A stretch of 64,000 bases of DNA from Bacillus atrophaeus. Its GTDB lineage: Bacteria > Bacillota > Bacilli > Bacillales > Bacillaceae. A program made the translations under genes and the position numbers. Location: assembly GCF_001584335.1 (NCBI RefSeq), contig NZ_LSBB01000020.1:969657-1033656 (forward strand), written 5' to 3'. Positions 25,594 through 33,544 of the stretch are shown here, piece after piece; position 1 is the stretch's first letter; each line of letters begins with the position of its first letter. The notes under the pieces are model-generated. The model did not search any database, was not told where the DNA came from, and saw nothing but the letters and a program-made list of their open reading frames with translations.

Positions 25594-25749
25594 AGAAAGC
25601 TGGCGGCTTGAACGTCAGCTTTCTTAATAACTCTGCCGGGCCTTTGTGGATACCTGCAAAGAAGAGGATAAAACTATCCTTGAATTCGGAGTGGAAAACA
25701 AAGGAGCAATTCTTCTGCACAAGCCCTCTTTGGTAAGAGTTCATTAGGA
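25594..25749. other. Hairpin and short non-coding stretch
   Basis: AAGAAAGCTG-(gcggcttgaac)-CAGCTTTCTT at about 25594-25626 pairs well (GAAAGCTG/CAGCTTTC) and is a probable terminator of yoaK. The rest has stops in all frames, apart from a scrap reading GVENKGAILLHKPSLVRVH at about 25690-25746. Confidence 0.5.
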
Positions 25750-25845
25750 TTAATGTTTTTGGCGATTGCGTTTTCTGAAAACAGTAGATATCGCGACAGC
25801 TAGTACGATAAGTAATGAACTTCCTATTATAATGATGGCTTCCAA
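25750..25845 (-). CDS. 31-residue single-span membrane peptide
   Basis: On the minus strand GGAGGTCG precedes TTG 25845, which opens a 31-residue frame: MEAIIIIGSSLLIVLAVAIS, then TVFRKRNRQKH. The hydrophobic span (residues 3-22) plus a strongly basic tail is a clear single-pass membrane peptide. The function is unknown; such peptides include toxins and small regulators. It is divergent from yndG. Confidence 0.55.
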   Translation of the reverse strand: MEAIIIIGSSLLIVLAVAISTVFRKRNRQKH

Positions 25846-26036
25846 TTCAACGACCTCCGTTCATTGAGCATTCCTGACATCTATTCCTATAGTATAAGAA
25901 TTTGACATGCATCGTGATAATCCTTTGACATATTGTCATATTCAGATGTGAAAGAAAAGAAAAATCCATTTTTTACAATCTGGAAAAATGGTATTCTAAA
26001 TATGCGGGCAAATTACTAGAGAGGGGGGCGTGACGA

Positions 26037-26888
26037 ATGAAGCAAGCTCCCATTTATGTTGAAATACAAATTGAATCAGACGTTGAACGGCTTTGGGAGT
26101 ACACGCAAAACCCATCGCTTCATAAAGAATGGGATCTTCGCTTTTCAGATATTACTTATCTTCATAAAAAAGAAAACGAACCGCAGGCATTTTTATATGA
26201 AACTAGGATTGGATTCGGTTTGAAAATAACAGGTACCGGAGAATCCGCAGGAAGCATTCATAAAAATTCTTCCGAAAGAGCATCATCCTTAGTGTTTTAT
26301 TCCGGTCACCCGTTATCTCTTATAAAGAAGGGAAGAGGGTACTGGAAGTACAAACAAATAGATAATCGTCACGTCACGTTTATCACTGAGTACCAATATG
26401 AAACGTCTTACGGTGCATTCGGGCGATACATAGACCGGTTTATGTTCAGGCCGCTCCTTGGCTGGGCAACCGCTTGGAGCTTTGATGCTTTAAGACTATG
26501 GCTTGAAAAAAAGAAGCATCCAAAACAATTGATCCGCAGAACAATGGTATATAGTATCATCAGTTTGTTTTTCTCATTTGGCTGGATATTCCACGGAATA
26601 AACGGTCCCTTTCCTGAAACAATCAATTTGTTAAAGAATATTCAGGCTGAATGGCTTGCTGGCTGGCTTGAAGCAGGAATTGGCGTCTTATTTCTGCTTC
26701 CTTTACGCAGGAAAAGTATCCTGTATAGTGTGCAAATGCTTATTCTGGCGTTGCTGTGCTTTTACCAATCAGGAGAATTGTTTTCTTTCTTTTGTTACAT
26801 ATTCTTTTTTGCGCTGTCCTCAGCCGGTTATGCTTGCTCCCTTCAACTTCCAAGCGCCTTAAATACAAAACGAAAAAGAAAGAAGTGA
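26037..26888 (+). CDS. yndG: SRPBCC/membrane protein YndG
   Basis: A 283-residue protein with an N-terminal START/SRPBCC-like domain (residues about 1-150, PIYVEIQIESDVERLWEYTQ onwards) followed by four hydrophobic segments in the last 110 residues. It is closely similar to B. subtilis YndG. GAGGGGGGCGTG precedes ATG 26037. It is first of a tight three-gene operon: yndH starts five bases after its stop, and yndJ overlaps yndH. The set may handle a lipid or lipophilic ligand at the membrane, judged only from the SRPBCC domain. The function is unknown. Confidence 0.88.
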   Translation: MKQAPIYVEIQIESDVERLWEYTQNPSLHKEWDLRFSDITYLHKKENEPQAFLYETRIGFGLKITGTGESAGSIHKNSSERASSLVFYSGHPLSLIKKGRGYWKYKQIDNRHVTFITEYQYETSYGAFGRYIDRFMFRPLLGWATAWSFDALRLWLEKKKHPKQLIRRTMVYSIISLFFSFGWIFHGINGPFPETINLLKNIQAEWLAGWLEAGIGVLFLLPLRRKSILYSVQMLILALLCFYQSGELFSFFCYIFFFALSSAGYACSLQLPSALNTKRKRKK

Positions 26889-26892
26889 AATT

Positions 26893-27510
26893 GTGGTCTC
26901 CATTTATGAACATCATATTGTCAATAGTCATTTGCTGCACCCCAAGCTACGAAAACGATATCAGTTAGATCTTACACACACGTTCCGGGCAAAAGGGGTT
27001 ATGTCTGAAATAAGCGGCGGTTCCTTTATTGCCAGGGGGCTTTTAAAGTTTGGGGTTCTCTTTCGCTGTTTTTTTTCGGAAAGAGGAAAGGATGTTCCTT
27101 TTATCATTGAGAATAAAACATTCAGCACAGAGCAGCATGAGGTTGCTGTGCAGTGGAATCGTACTTTTTTCTTTAGCGGGAAAAACCGATTTTTTGACGC
27201 CGTCATGATCCATGATGAAAAAGAAAAAAGAATTCTTGATTATTTCGGAAAGCCCCATCTGCTGCTTTCTGTTTTATCCTTTGAAGCGGAACAAAACGGA
27301 GCGCTTAAAATAACGTCAGGACAGCAATGGTTTTTAATTTTCGGCAAGAAAATCCCTATCCCTAAGTGGCTTCGTGGAAAGTCAACTGTTTATGAGTCCT
27401 ATCATGATGAAAACGCCTGTTTCACTATAGAAGTAAACGTGGAAAATGATATTCTCGGAACTCTTTTCTATTACAAAGGATCATTTCAGGAAGTCGGGAC
27501 AGTTGAATGA
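26893..27510 (+). CDS. yndH: DUF4166-type protein YndH
   Basis: A 205-residue protein resembling YndH (DUF4166), beta-rich and without signal or membrane segment. GTG 26893 lies just after the yndG stop; GAAAGAAAGAAGTG is a loose ribosome site, so translation probably depends on coupling from yndG. Its last four bases overlap the yndJ start (ATGA). The role is unknown but tied to yndG and yndJ by co-translation. Confidence 0.82.
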   Translation: MVSIYEHHIVNSHLLHPKLRKRYQLDLTHTFRAKGVMSEISGGSFIARGLLKFGVLFRCFFSERGKDVPFIIENKTFSTEQHEVAVQWNRTFFFSGKNRFFDAVMIHDEKEKRILDYFGKPHLLLSVLSFEAEQNGALKITSGQQWFLIFGKKIPIPKWLRGKSTVYESYHDENACFTIEVNVENDILGTLFYYKGSFQEVGTVE

Positions 27511-29129
27511 TGAAATTAAATATGTCTGTAAGCACTTTTTGTTTTCTCGTGTTTTTCTTTATTGAAACGCCGGATGTATCTGTCGCGGAAGCCCTTGTTT
27601 TACTTTCTGTTCTTTTTTTCGTTCCAAACATTTTTCCATTTGTGTTTTATCAAACGGCTGATCGGCTAGTTATTATTTTGGAAAAGACACTTATGCTATG
27701 TTACCCGATTGCTGCAGTTTCGGCTTCTTTAGCGTTTTTAACTGATGCTGTATTGTTTGCGCTGATATGGTGGGCCTATACGTCTTTACTGGCAGCATAC
27801 GGAGTGATTCGGCTTCGGAAAACAAAAATACATAGAATTGAAGAGACATCCATTTATCTGGGTCTTATTTATTTGTTTATGGGCGGTTTTTGGTTTTTTG
27901 CTTATACGTCAAATATGAATATCATGAATTTTAGCCGTCTCATTATTTTGCTGACAGCGGTGCATTTTCATTATTCAGCTTTTCTGATCCCTATCTTTAA
28001 CGGCTTACTAGGGAGAAAGATAAGAGTGAAACGGAGACTTTATCTTTGGGTCACATGGACGATTTTACTATCGCCTATGCTTATAGCAGCCGGCATTTCT
28101 TTCTCGAAAATCCTTGATTTCATTGCGGTCTCACTATATATGATCGCTTTGTATGTGAATGGTTACTTGGTGTTTCATACACCCTTTCATCGTAAACTTG
28201 CAAAAATACTTGTTGCGATTTCCGCCATTGTATTAATGATTACGATCCTCTTCTCTCTTATCTATTCTTTTGGCGTATTTCAGGAGAAAGTGACCCTTTC
28301 CATCAGCCAAATGATTTGGATTCATGGTTTTTCCAATGCTGTTGGTGTGATCATCCCGGCGTTGTGTGGGTGGAGGCTTGAAAATCCGCAGCCGACAGAT
28401 AATAGCTGCGAAAAACCATTCAGCCGTATTTATGGAAAATGGAAGATAGGAAAAGGCTTTTTGAAAAGAAATGATTTGGAAACGTCAGACTCGTATTCAG
28501 GGCTTGTTGAGAATATGAAAAACTTGGAATCAAAAGATTTTTCAACTGAAAATCTGCAGCCATTGATCAAGGATTTTTATGAACAGACAAACAATTTTCG
28601 GTTAAAAGCAAAAGTGACATGGACTACTTGGTTTAAACCGTTTGCTTTCATTTACAACGGCATCAGCAAAAGAACCGGCCAGATTCATCTTTCAATGAAT
28701 CCTGACTGGTATATGATGCATAGTGAAATAACGGGTGTGGATTCTCAAAAGGACGGCAGAGAAAAGGTTCGTGCCTGGATCAGAACAAATGAAAAAGATG
28801 AAACGATTTTCACAGCACTATATTCGCTGCATAAATCCAACGGGACAGGCTATATGAATATCTCACTTCCATTGCCTTTTTCAAACATGACTGGTATTTT
28901 AAAGCCTTATCCTCATAGTGGCGGAATGACGCTGACTAGTAAACGAAGAAGAAGCGGAGCAGGAGATGAGGGGATCTATCTCCATACTGCATGCGGAACG
29001 ATCCCATTGCCTTTATCGGAAACCTTCTATATAGAAGCAAAAGGTCTAAACCGCTTGACGGCTACTCACCATATGTGGATATTTGGCTTTAAATTTTTGT
29101 TTGTCCAATACGAAATTGAAAAAAAGTGA
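27507..29129 (+). CDS. yndJ: Membrane protein YndJ
   Basis: A 540-residue protein. The first 290 residues hold about nine to ten membrane segments, annotated as a YndJ-family transporter in B. subtilis. The last 240 residues (after EKPFSRIYGKWKIG) form a soluble domain, probably beta-rich and lipocalin- or SRPBCC-like. It overlaps yndH by ATGA and ends the operon before a strong terminator. Joined with the SRPBCC domain of YndG, a role in moving or modifying a hydrophobic compound is a reasonable inference; there is no direct evidence. Confidence 0.85.
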   Translation: MMKLNMSVSTFCFLVFFFIETPDVSVAEALVLLSVLFFVPNIFPFVFYQTADRLVIILEKTLMLCYPIAAVSASLAFLTDAVLFALIWWAYTSLLAAYGVIRLRKTKIHRIEETSIYLGLIYLFMGGFWFFAYTSNMNIMNFSRLIILLTAVHFHYSAFLIPIFNGLLGRKIRVKRRLYLWVTWTILLSPMLIAAGISFSKILDFIAVSLYMIALYVNGYLVFHTPFHRKLAKILVAISAIVLMITILFSLIYSFGVFQEKVTLSISQMIWIHGFSNAVGVIIPALCGWRLENPQPTDNSCEKPFSRIYGKWKIGKGFLKRNDLETSDSYSGLVENMKNLESKDFSTENLQPLIKDFYEQTNNFRLKAKVTWTTWFKPFAFIYNGISKRTGQIHLSMNPDWYMMHSEITGVDSQKDGREKVRAWIRTNEKDETIFTALYSLHKSNGTGYMNISLPLPFSNMTGILKPYPHSGGMTLTSKRRRSGAGDEGIYLHTACGTIPLPLSETFYIEAKGLNRLTATHHMWIFGFKFLFVQYEIEKK

Positions 29130-29137
29130 TAAAAATC

Positions 29138-29187
29138 AAAAAACAGATGCACTTGACCATTTACCGGCCAGGGCATCTGTTTTTTTC
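29138..29187 (+). terminator. Terminator of yndGHJ
   Basis: AAAAAACAGATGC pairs with GCATCTGTTTTTTT around a loop that itself contains CCATTTACCGG; it begins nine bases after the yndJ stop. Confidence 0.85.
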
Positions 29188-29352
29188 TGTGCAGGAAAAA
29201 AGGACTAAATCATAAGTGGAATTCTAGTTGAAGTAACAATGGGGCGGAGTAAAGACCATTAAAATATTACAAATGTAAGAACGATGTTCGGGATAAAAGT
29301 ATATAATATTGTGAATTTAACAAAAATTTAACAAAGGAGAAGAGATTGATTC

Positions 29353-29409
29353 ATGAAAAACTCTCGGCGAATCATTCATAATGTTCATTCGGGATTAGAG
29401 GCGGAGTAG
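29353..29409 (+). CDS. 18-residue leader ORF abutting yndL
   Basis: AAAGGAGAAGAG at 29333-29344 is the best ribosome site here and leads to ATG 29353, which encodes MKNSRRIIHNVHSGLEAE and stops at TAG 29407-29409. The next base starts the ATG of the hydrolase gene, so the two would be coupled. It is either a true leader peptide or the original N-terminus cut off by a frameshift. Confidence 0.45.
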   Translation: MKNSRRIIHNVHSGLEAE

Positions 29410-30171
29410 ATGAAACCGGCCAAAGTAACCCTACTCCACCGTATGCTCCATTGCTTGAAGCATGTTGATTGTAACATAGTAAAGTATTTCACTTCAACTT
29501 ATCTTCTGGTAAATATTTCATTGTTTGCAATAATCTTATTTCCATTTTCCGTCATAGCAGAAGCTGAGGATGAATATGCAAACTTTGAAGAATTAAAAAA
29601 CAATACAAATCCATCTGATTATGGCATATCAACGCAGGAAGGAAACACCAGCGTCTTAGTGTTAGCCATACACGGAGGCGGGATTGAAGGAGGTACAAGT
29701 GAATTAGCAAGAGAACTCAGCAAACATCATTCCATGTATTTGTTTGAAGGGTTGATGCCCTCCGGCAATTCCGTTTTGCATATCACAAGCACTCACTTTG
29801 ATGAACCTGCCTCGCTTACTATGGTCAGAGGACACAGGAGTGTTATATCTTTACACGGTTACTCTGCTGATGAAAAAAATATTAAAGTAGGCGGCACTGA
29901 TCGAAACAGAGCCGCATTGCTGGTGGAAACGCTTCATAAAGCAGGATTTCCGGCGGAATTGCTGAGTGCGCAAGATAAGTACGCGGGAGTCAGCCCGGAC
30001 AATATAGCGAATAAATCAATATCAGGGTTGAGTATCCAGCTGGAATTGAGCATGGGATTTAGGAAATCTATGTTTGAAACGTTCTCATTAAAAAGCAGAT
30101 CCAGCACGCAAAATCAAACGTTTTATAAGTTCACCGAAACTATTTCAGATTTTATTAACGCTCAATATTAA
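29410..30171 (+). CDS. yndL: Poly-gamma-glutamate hydrolase-like protein YndL
   Basis: A 253-residue PghP-like zinc peptidase with a membrane/signal segment at residues about 29-51 (YLLVNISLFAIILFPFSVIA). Motifs HGGGIEGGTSELARELS, ISLHGYS and IQLELS match the family and the paralogue at 24104. Position between yndJ and yndM agrees with yndL of strain 168. The unusually long pre-signal N-terminus (28 residues) and the strong ribosome site in front of the 18-codon ORF make this start doubtful: GAGGCGGAG before ATG 29410 is only fair. Its likely substrate is poly-gamma-glutamate, inferred from the family. Confidence 0.82.
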   Translation: MKPAKVTLLHRMLHCLKHVDCNIVKYFTSTYLLVNISLFAIILFPFSVIAEAEDEYANFEELKNNTNPSDYGISTQEGNTSVLVLAIHGGGIEGGTSELARELSKHHSMYLFEGLMPSGNSVLHITSTHFDEPASLTMVRGHRSVISLHGYSADEKNIKVGGTDRNRAALLVETLHKAGFPAELLSAQDKYAGVSPDNIANKSISGLSIQLELSMGFRKSMFETFSLKSRSSTQNQTFYKFTETISDFINAQY

Positions 30172-30194
30172 GCCAGCTTCAAATGTATAAAAAT

Positions 30195-30248
30195 AAAACC
30201 CAAGCGACTCGATGATTTCTATTTTTTTGAGTTTACTTGGGTTTTGAT
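30195..30248 (+). terminator. Terminator of yndL
   Basis: Outer stem AAAACCCAAG/CTTGGGTTTT followed by GATAC, with a long interrupted inner part (GACTC/GAGTT). It lies 24 bases after yndL. Confidence 0.65.
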
Positions 30249-30374
30249 ACATATAAATGATAAAAATATAAAGTTATGATTTAATTTATGAAACTTTAAG
30301 GTCATACGATCGTATATTAAACAGAGTAAGTTATTTTGCTATTAAATGATAAAGCTGCAAGAGAGGTGAAATAT

Positions 30375-30515
30375 ATGAAGGTCATAATTGGTTCCATTAT
30401 TCTTCTGGTCATCATTGGATTCGGTTTATGGCTTATGTTAAGCCCATTCTTTAAAAAGGTGGGAAGCGGAGCAAGCAAGTTTAAAAAATCATGGGAGGAA
30501 GATCGTAATGAATGA
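30375..30515 (+). CDS. 46-residue membrane protein upstream of SPFH gene
   Basis: ATG 30375 is preceded by GAGAGGTG and encodes 46 residues: a membrane span (VIIGSIILLVIIGFGLWLML, residues 3-22) and a charged tail ending SWEEDRNE. The stop overlaps the SPFH gene start by eight bases (ATG 30508), and the ribosome site of that gene (GGGAGGAAG) lies inside this one. The coupling implies a functional pair. No family is recognised. Confidence 0.65.
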   Translation: MKVIIGSIILLVIIGFGLWLMLSPFFKKVGSGASKFKKSWEEDRNE

Positions 30516-31341
30516 AAATAAAAAAAACAGCACAAAAAAGATTATAGGCGGAATTATTGTAGGCGCAGCGTTGATCCTTGGAGGGATTACAGCCTCATTA
30601 TTTATTGAAAAGATTCCAAACGGCTATGTCGGCGTTGTTTACTCACCGAATGGCGGGGTGAAATCAGAAACGCTTGATCAGGGCTGGCATTTAGTCGGGC
30701 TGTTTAATAAAGTTACTGAATATCCGGTGCGTATGCAGACAGTAGACAATGAAGATATTAAAGTAGCAACCTCTGACGGTAAAAACATTTCTATGGATAT
30801 TGCCTACAACTATGTTGTGCAGCCTGATAAGGTGGTGGAACTGTTCAACAAGTTTGGAGCGGTTGACATTGAGACAATTGAAAATACATACCTCAAAACA
30901 AGATTGTGGGATGCCGCTAGAAAATCCATTTCTAAATACTCCGTAATTGATACATACGGTCAGAAATCATCTGAGGCCGCGTCAGAAGTTCAAAAAACAT
31001 TTGCTGACGATATGAAGGACCTGGGCTTCCTTATCGATGATTTGACGTTAGGTGTTCCTAAACCTGATAAAGCAACACAAGAAGCAATCGACGCGCGTGT
31101 GAAATCTTCACAAGAGCTGGAAAGAACACAAACGGAAATCAAAATTGCTGAAGCAGAAGCCAAAAAGAAAAAGATCGAAGCTGAAGGAATCGCCGATTAT
31201 AACCAAATTATCAAGAAATCGATGTCAGATGAAATGATTAAATACAAATGGATTGAAAAATGGGATGGTAAAACACCAAAAGCGACAGGCACTGATTCAT
31301 TGCTTCAGCTGCCATTGGATGACGAAGAAGAAAGTAAATAA
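30508..31341 (+). CDS. SPFH/prohibitin-family membrane protein
   Basis: A 277-residue band-7 protein: one N-terminal membrane span (residues about 12-32), an SPFH domain (YVGVVYSPNGGVKSETLDQG onwards to about residue 180) and a coiled-coil stretch (ERTQTEIKIAEAEAKKKKIE, residues 208-227). SPFH proteins oligomerise into membrane microdomain scaffolds. It is distinct from the FloT and YqfA flotillins of B. subtilis by length and by its prohibitin-like N-terminus. It is coupled to the 46-residue membrane protein before it, and the unit ends in a bidirectional terminator. The role is unknown; stress or membrane homeostasis is plausible. Confidence 0.85.
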   Translation: MNENKKNSTKKIIGGIIVGAALILGGITASLFIEKIPNGYVGVVYSPNGGVKSETLDQGWHLVGLFNKVTEYPVRMQTVDNEDIKVATSDGKNISMDIAYNYVVQPDKVVELFNKFGAVDIETIENTYLKTRLWDAARKSISKYSVIDTYGQKSSEAASEVQKTFADDMKDLGFLIDDLTLGVPKPDKATQEAIDARVKSSQELERTQTEIKIAEAEAKKKKIEAEGIADYNQIIKKSMSDEMIKYKWIEKWDGKTPKATGTDSLLQLPLDDEEESK

Positions 31342-31371
31342 AAAAAGGAGGCGATTTCGGCCTCCTTTTTG
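31341..31371. terminator. Bidirectional terminator
   Basis: AAAAAGGAGG-cgatttcgg-CCTCCTTTTT with A- and T-runs on its sides, between the convergent SPFH gene and the XRE-type regulator gene. Confidence 0.85.
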
Positions 31372-31375
31372 TGTT

Positions 31376-31594
31376 TTAAGAATCTTCCCAAACAAAAAGA
31401 TCTTCAATATGGCAGCCGATTGTTTTTGCAACCGTCATAGCAACATTCATTGTCATGGTTGTCTTGATTCCATCTATATAATCGTTCAGCCGTCTTTCAC
31501 TGAGGTTGGTATTTTCAGCGATGTCAGAAATGGTCATATCGTATTCCTTCAGAACATCTCCTAATCTGCATTTGAGCACTCTATAAACAGGCAT
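31376..31594 (-). CDS. Small XRE/Cro-type regulator
   Basis: A 72-residue helix-turn-helix protein of the Cro/C1 type (HTH_26), MPVYRVLKCRLGDVLKEYDM at the start, recognition region DIAENTNLSERRLNDYIDGI and an IGCHIEDLFVWE ending typical of YozG-like regulators. ATG 31594 is chosen from AAGGGG nine bases upstream; the longer frame to 31630 has no ribosome site. Its target is unknown. It converges on the SPFH unit and is followed by yndM on the same strand upstream, 72 bases away. Confidence 0.8.
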   Translation of the reverse strand: MPVYRVLKCRLGDVLKEYDMTISDIAENTNLSERRLNDYIDGIKTTMTMNVAMTVAKTIGCHIEDLFVWEDS

Positions 31595-31666
31595 TTGTGA
31601 ACCCCTTTTTAGACATATTGTAGCATACATGCCGCAGATAAAACATAAGGCTCTCGTGATAGAGAT

Positions 31667-32116
31667 TTACTCCTTATGTTTATTAGGCAGATCTGGAGAT
31701 AACTCGTCTGACACTTCAGTTTGATATTGCAACCGGCTGTCTCTTGAAGCAAGTTGGTCACGGTAATCTTCATTCAACACATTAGCCAGCAAATATCGAT
31801 GAAAAAAGTATTCAAATACGCCTACACCAAGTGAGGCGATAAGAGCCGCAAAAAATGGAGAAAAATCACCGCCGGTGCGATTGATAAGAAATACCCAGAG
31901 GATAATTAACGACAACCCAAAATCAGCGGCTGTGGCAATAAAATTGCTAGCCCTTGGCAATATAAGCATATCCCCTGTAAGATAAGAGATCAGCCCTAAA
32001 ACAAATGTGATGAATAATACACTTAAAAAAGATACATGATAGATTCTGTCCAAAATGACATATAAAAGGGAAAGGGTCAAAGTGATTTTTGATGCGAGTG
32101 CAATTATATGTTTCAT
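31667..32116 (-). CDS. yndM: DUF2512 membrane protein YndM
   Basis: A 149-residue protein with four hydrophobic segments in the first 110 residues and a polar C-terminal tail (QTEVSDELSPDLPNKHKE). It matches YndM (DUF2512), of unknown function and found beside yndL in B. subtilis. AAGGTGG lies before ATG 32116. No operon partner is evident. Confidence 0.85.
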   Translation of the reverse strand: MKHIIALASKITLTLSLLYVILDRIYHVSFLSVLFITFVLGLISYLTGDMLILPRASNFIATAADFGLSLIILWVFLINRTGGDFSPFFAALIASLGVGVFEYFFHRYLLANVLNEDYRDQLASRDSRLQYQTEVSDELSPDLPNKHKE

Positions 32117-32237
32117 TTTACCACCTTACTGATTATTTAATGAAAGCACAAACTTATTTTTTCACTTTTTTATATCCAAATGAATAGAAAAACTGTCGAG
32201 AAAGTCTCAGCAGCTTGAATGAAGAGAGCATCCGAAT

Positions 32238-32537
32238 TTAAATTTGAGGCAAGTCTTTAGCTGTTTCAGCGGCCTGAATATCAACGTTTATCTGTTCGGA
32301 TAAATTTCTGGGGTGATAAAAGCCCTTTGCAACCATGTAATTGAAAATTTGTTCATGTGTATCAATAGCATCGTGCAAATACTCATGTAATGTATCTCTC
32401 ACTTCCGGAGAAGCCGTCTCGGTAATGGCTATGGCAATATCTTTAATTCCAGTTTTTGCCGAAATTAAAAAATCAGTGGCAATGACCTGTTCTGTCATAC
32501 TGCCCATTCCGGCAAGCTTTTGAAAAAATTCATTCAT
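32238..32537 (-). CDS. CotF-like spore coat family protein
   Basis: A 99-residue helical protein with the coat F pattern: TEQVIATDFLISAKTGIKDI, AITETASPEVRDTL and HEQIFNYMVAKGFYHP. Related proteins (CotF C-terminal half, YraF, YhcQ) are spore coat components, with a four-helix, ferritin-like fold. Its ATG overlaps the stop of the upstream partner by four bases, so the two are co-translated. In strain 168 fosB (yndN) lies at this place, so the pair is an alternative content of the locus. Confidence 0.78.
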   Translation of the reverse strand: MNEFFQKLAGMGSMTEQVIATDFLISAKTGIKDIAIAITETASPEVRDTLHEYLHDAIDTHEQIFNYMVAKGFYHPRNLSEQINVDIQAAETAKDLPQI

Positions 32538-32731
32538 ATTTGTTCACCTCGCTCAGCCAGTAAGCTTTGCAAACGCTCAACCTGCCGTCTTGTTTTTAAC
32601 GCATCCTGTTCTAAAATGTCTCTTAATTCTTGATCCTGCACTAAACCGGTCATCGTTGAAGACTTAGTCAAACAAAGGTTTTTAAATACAAGCAGTTCAT
32701 GAAGATCTAAAGTCTCATGAAACCCATTCAT
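32534..32731 (-). CDS. Small CotF-like partner (YraG-type)
   Basis: A 65-residue helical protein beginning MNGFHETLDLHELLVFKNLC and ending RLQSLLAERGEQI. The HE(L/V)..FK..CL.KS..M..LV.D..L...L..D pattern is that of the small subunits (YraG-like) found before CotF-like genes, and the two probably correspond to the halves of CotF. ATG 32731 is chosen because AGAAAGGA lies at 32741-32748, too close to the alternative ATG 32740. First gene of a two-gene operon. Confidence 0.75.
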   Translation of the reverse strand: MNGFHETLDLHELLVFKNLCLTKSSTMTGLVQDQELRDILEQDALKTRRQVERLQSLLAERGEQI

Positions 32732-32748
32732 ATAAGTCATTCCTTTCT

Positions 32749-33388
32749 AAGAAAAGTTAGACAATCAATATTATTTTGAGCAATGGGGTGCTGCTTAAAA
32801 CAGGAACTTTGTGGAATGCATTATTTTTGAAGAGAGAAGGATTATTATCAGAAGAAGCAGCTATTGGCGATATGTATCAGGTTTAACCGAAACTGAGTGC
32901 ACGTAGTTCATTAGGCAGATGGGGAAAGGGTGGGAGGAGGCAGCGAATATCAAAGAAGATCATTCACTGTTTACTTTCAGTAGTGCAAATGCCGAAACAA
33001 TTATCGTAAAGCTGAAGCAAGCATAATTTGGGGAGATATCGGGGACTGGTTTGATTTTACGCTCACAAGTTCTATGATAAGTGAGTTTATTACATTGAAT
33101 AAACACTAAAAGAACTAATTAAACTATGTACTAAATTTTCAATTTATTTATTATCATCTCGCCCCAAAATATCATAAAACTTGTCACTTCTCACGAACTA
33201 AAACATGAAACAAATTAGGAATAAATTCGACTACTTATAAACAAGGCTGATTATGAATACTTAACAAACGTATTTTACTAAGTGCTTACTTACACTTGGA
33301 TGGGGCTTGTTCTCAACTGTCAAGATTTATTTCTCGGCAGAGAGACACCAGAAACTCAGAAAAAGTTTCCTTAAGGAAAAATTATTTG
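32749..33388. other. Gene-poor stretch between the coat pair and lexA
   Basis: No intact gene. A 36-codon frame at 32776-32886 (VLLKTGTLWNALFLKREGLL) and an open scrap at about 32950-33025 (IKEDHSLFTFSSANAETIIV) look like pieces of a lost gene. No sign of fosB remains. A candidate small RNA gene begins at the right end. Confidence 0.4.
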
Positions 33389-33493
33389 TTGACTTCAACT
33401 TAAAAATGTAGGATAATAATGGGTGTAAACATGATGTAATTTTTTCCTCCTTTTCAGGTTCGTTTCTAAGCCAGGGCGAACCTGCTTTTTTTG
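33389..33493 (+). ncRNA. Candidate small RNA, about 70 nt, with C/U-rich motif
   Basis: A good sigma-A promoter, -35 TTGACT (33389-33394), 17-base spacer and -10 GATAAT (33412-33417), points to transcription from about 33424. Only 31 bases on begins a terminator stem CAGGTTCG/CGAACCTG (33455-33484) with a CTTTTTTTG tail. The RNA would have a single-stranded TTTTTTCCTCCTTTTC, complementary to AAAAGGAGG ribosome sites. No open frame with a start and ribosome site fits. Promoter, length and exposed anti-Shine-Dalgarno are those of trans-acting riboregulators; expression is not shown. Confidence 0.5.
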
Positions 33494-33507
33494 TTTTGTT
33501 ATGAATA

Positions 33508-33541
33508 GAACCCCCTTTATATAAAAGAAGGGGGTTTTATC
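33508..33541 (+). terminator. Second hairpin after the candidate RNA
   Basis: AACCCCCTT and AAGGGGGTT form a perfect nine-bp stem, followed by TTATC. It lies back to back with the lexA terminator and may protect lexA from incoming transcription. Confidence 0.75.
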
Positions 33542-33544
33542 TAT

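Noticed and set aside
29288..29300. LexA-like GAACGATGTTCG before yndL
   Set aside because: The two half-sites are three rather than four bases apart, which does not fit the B. subtilis LexA spacing.
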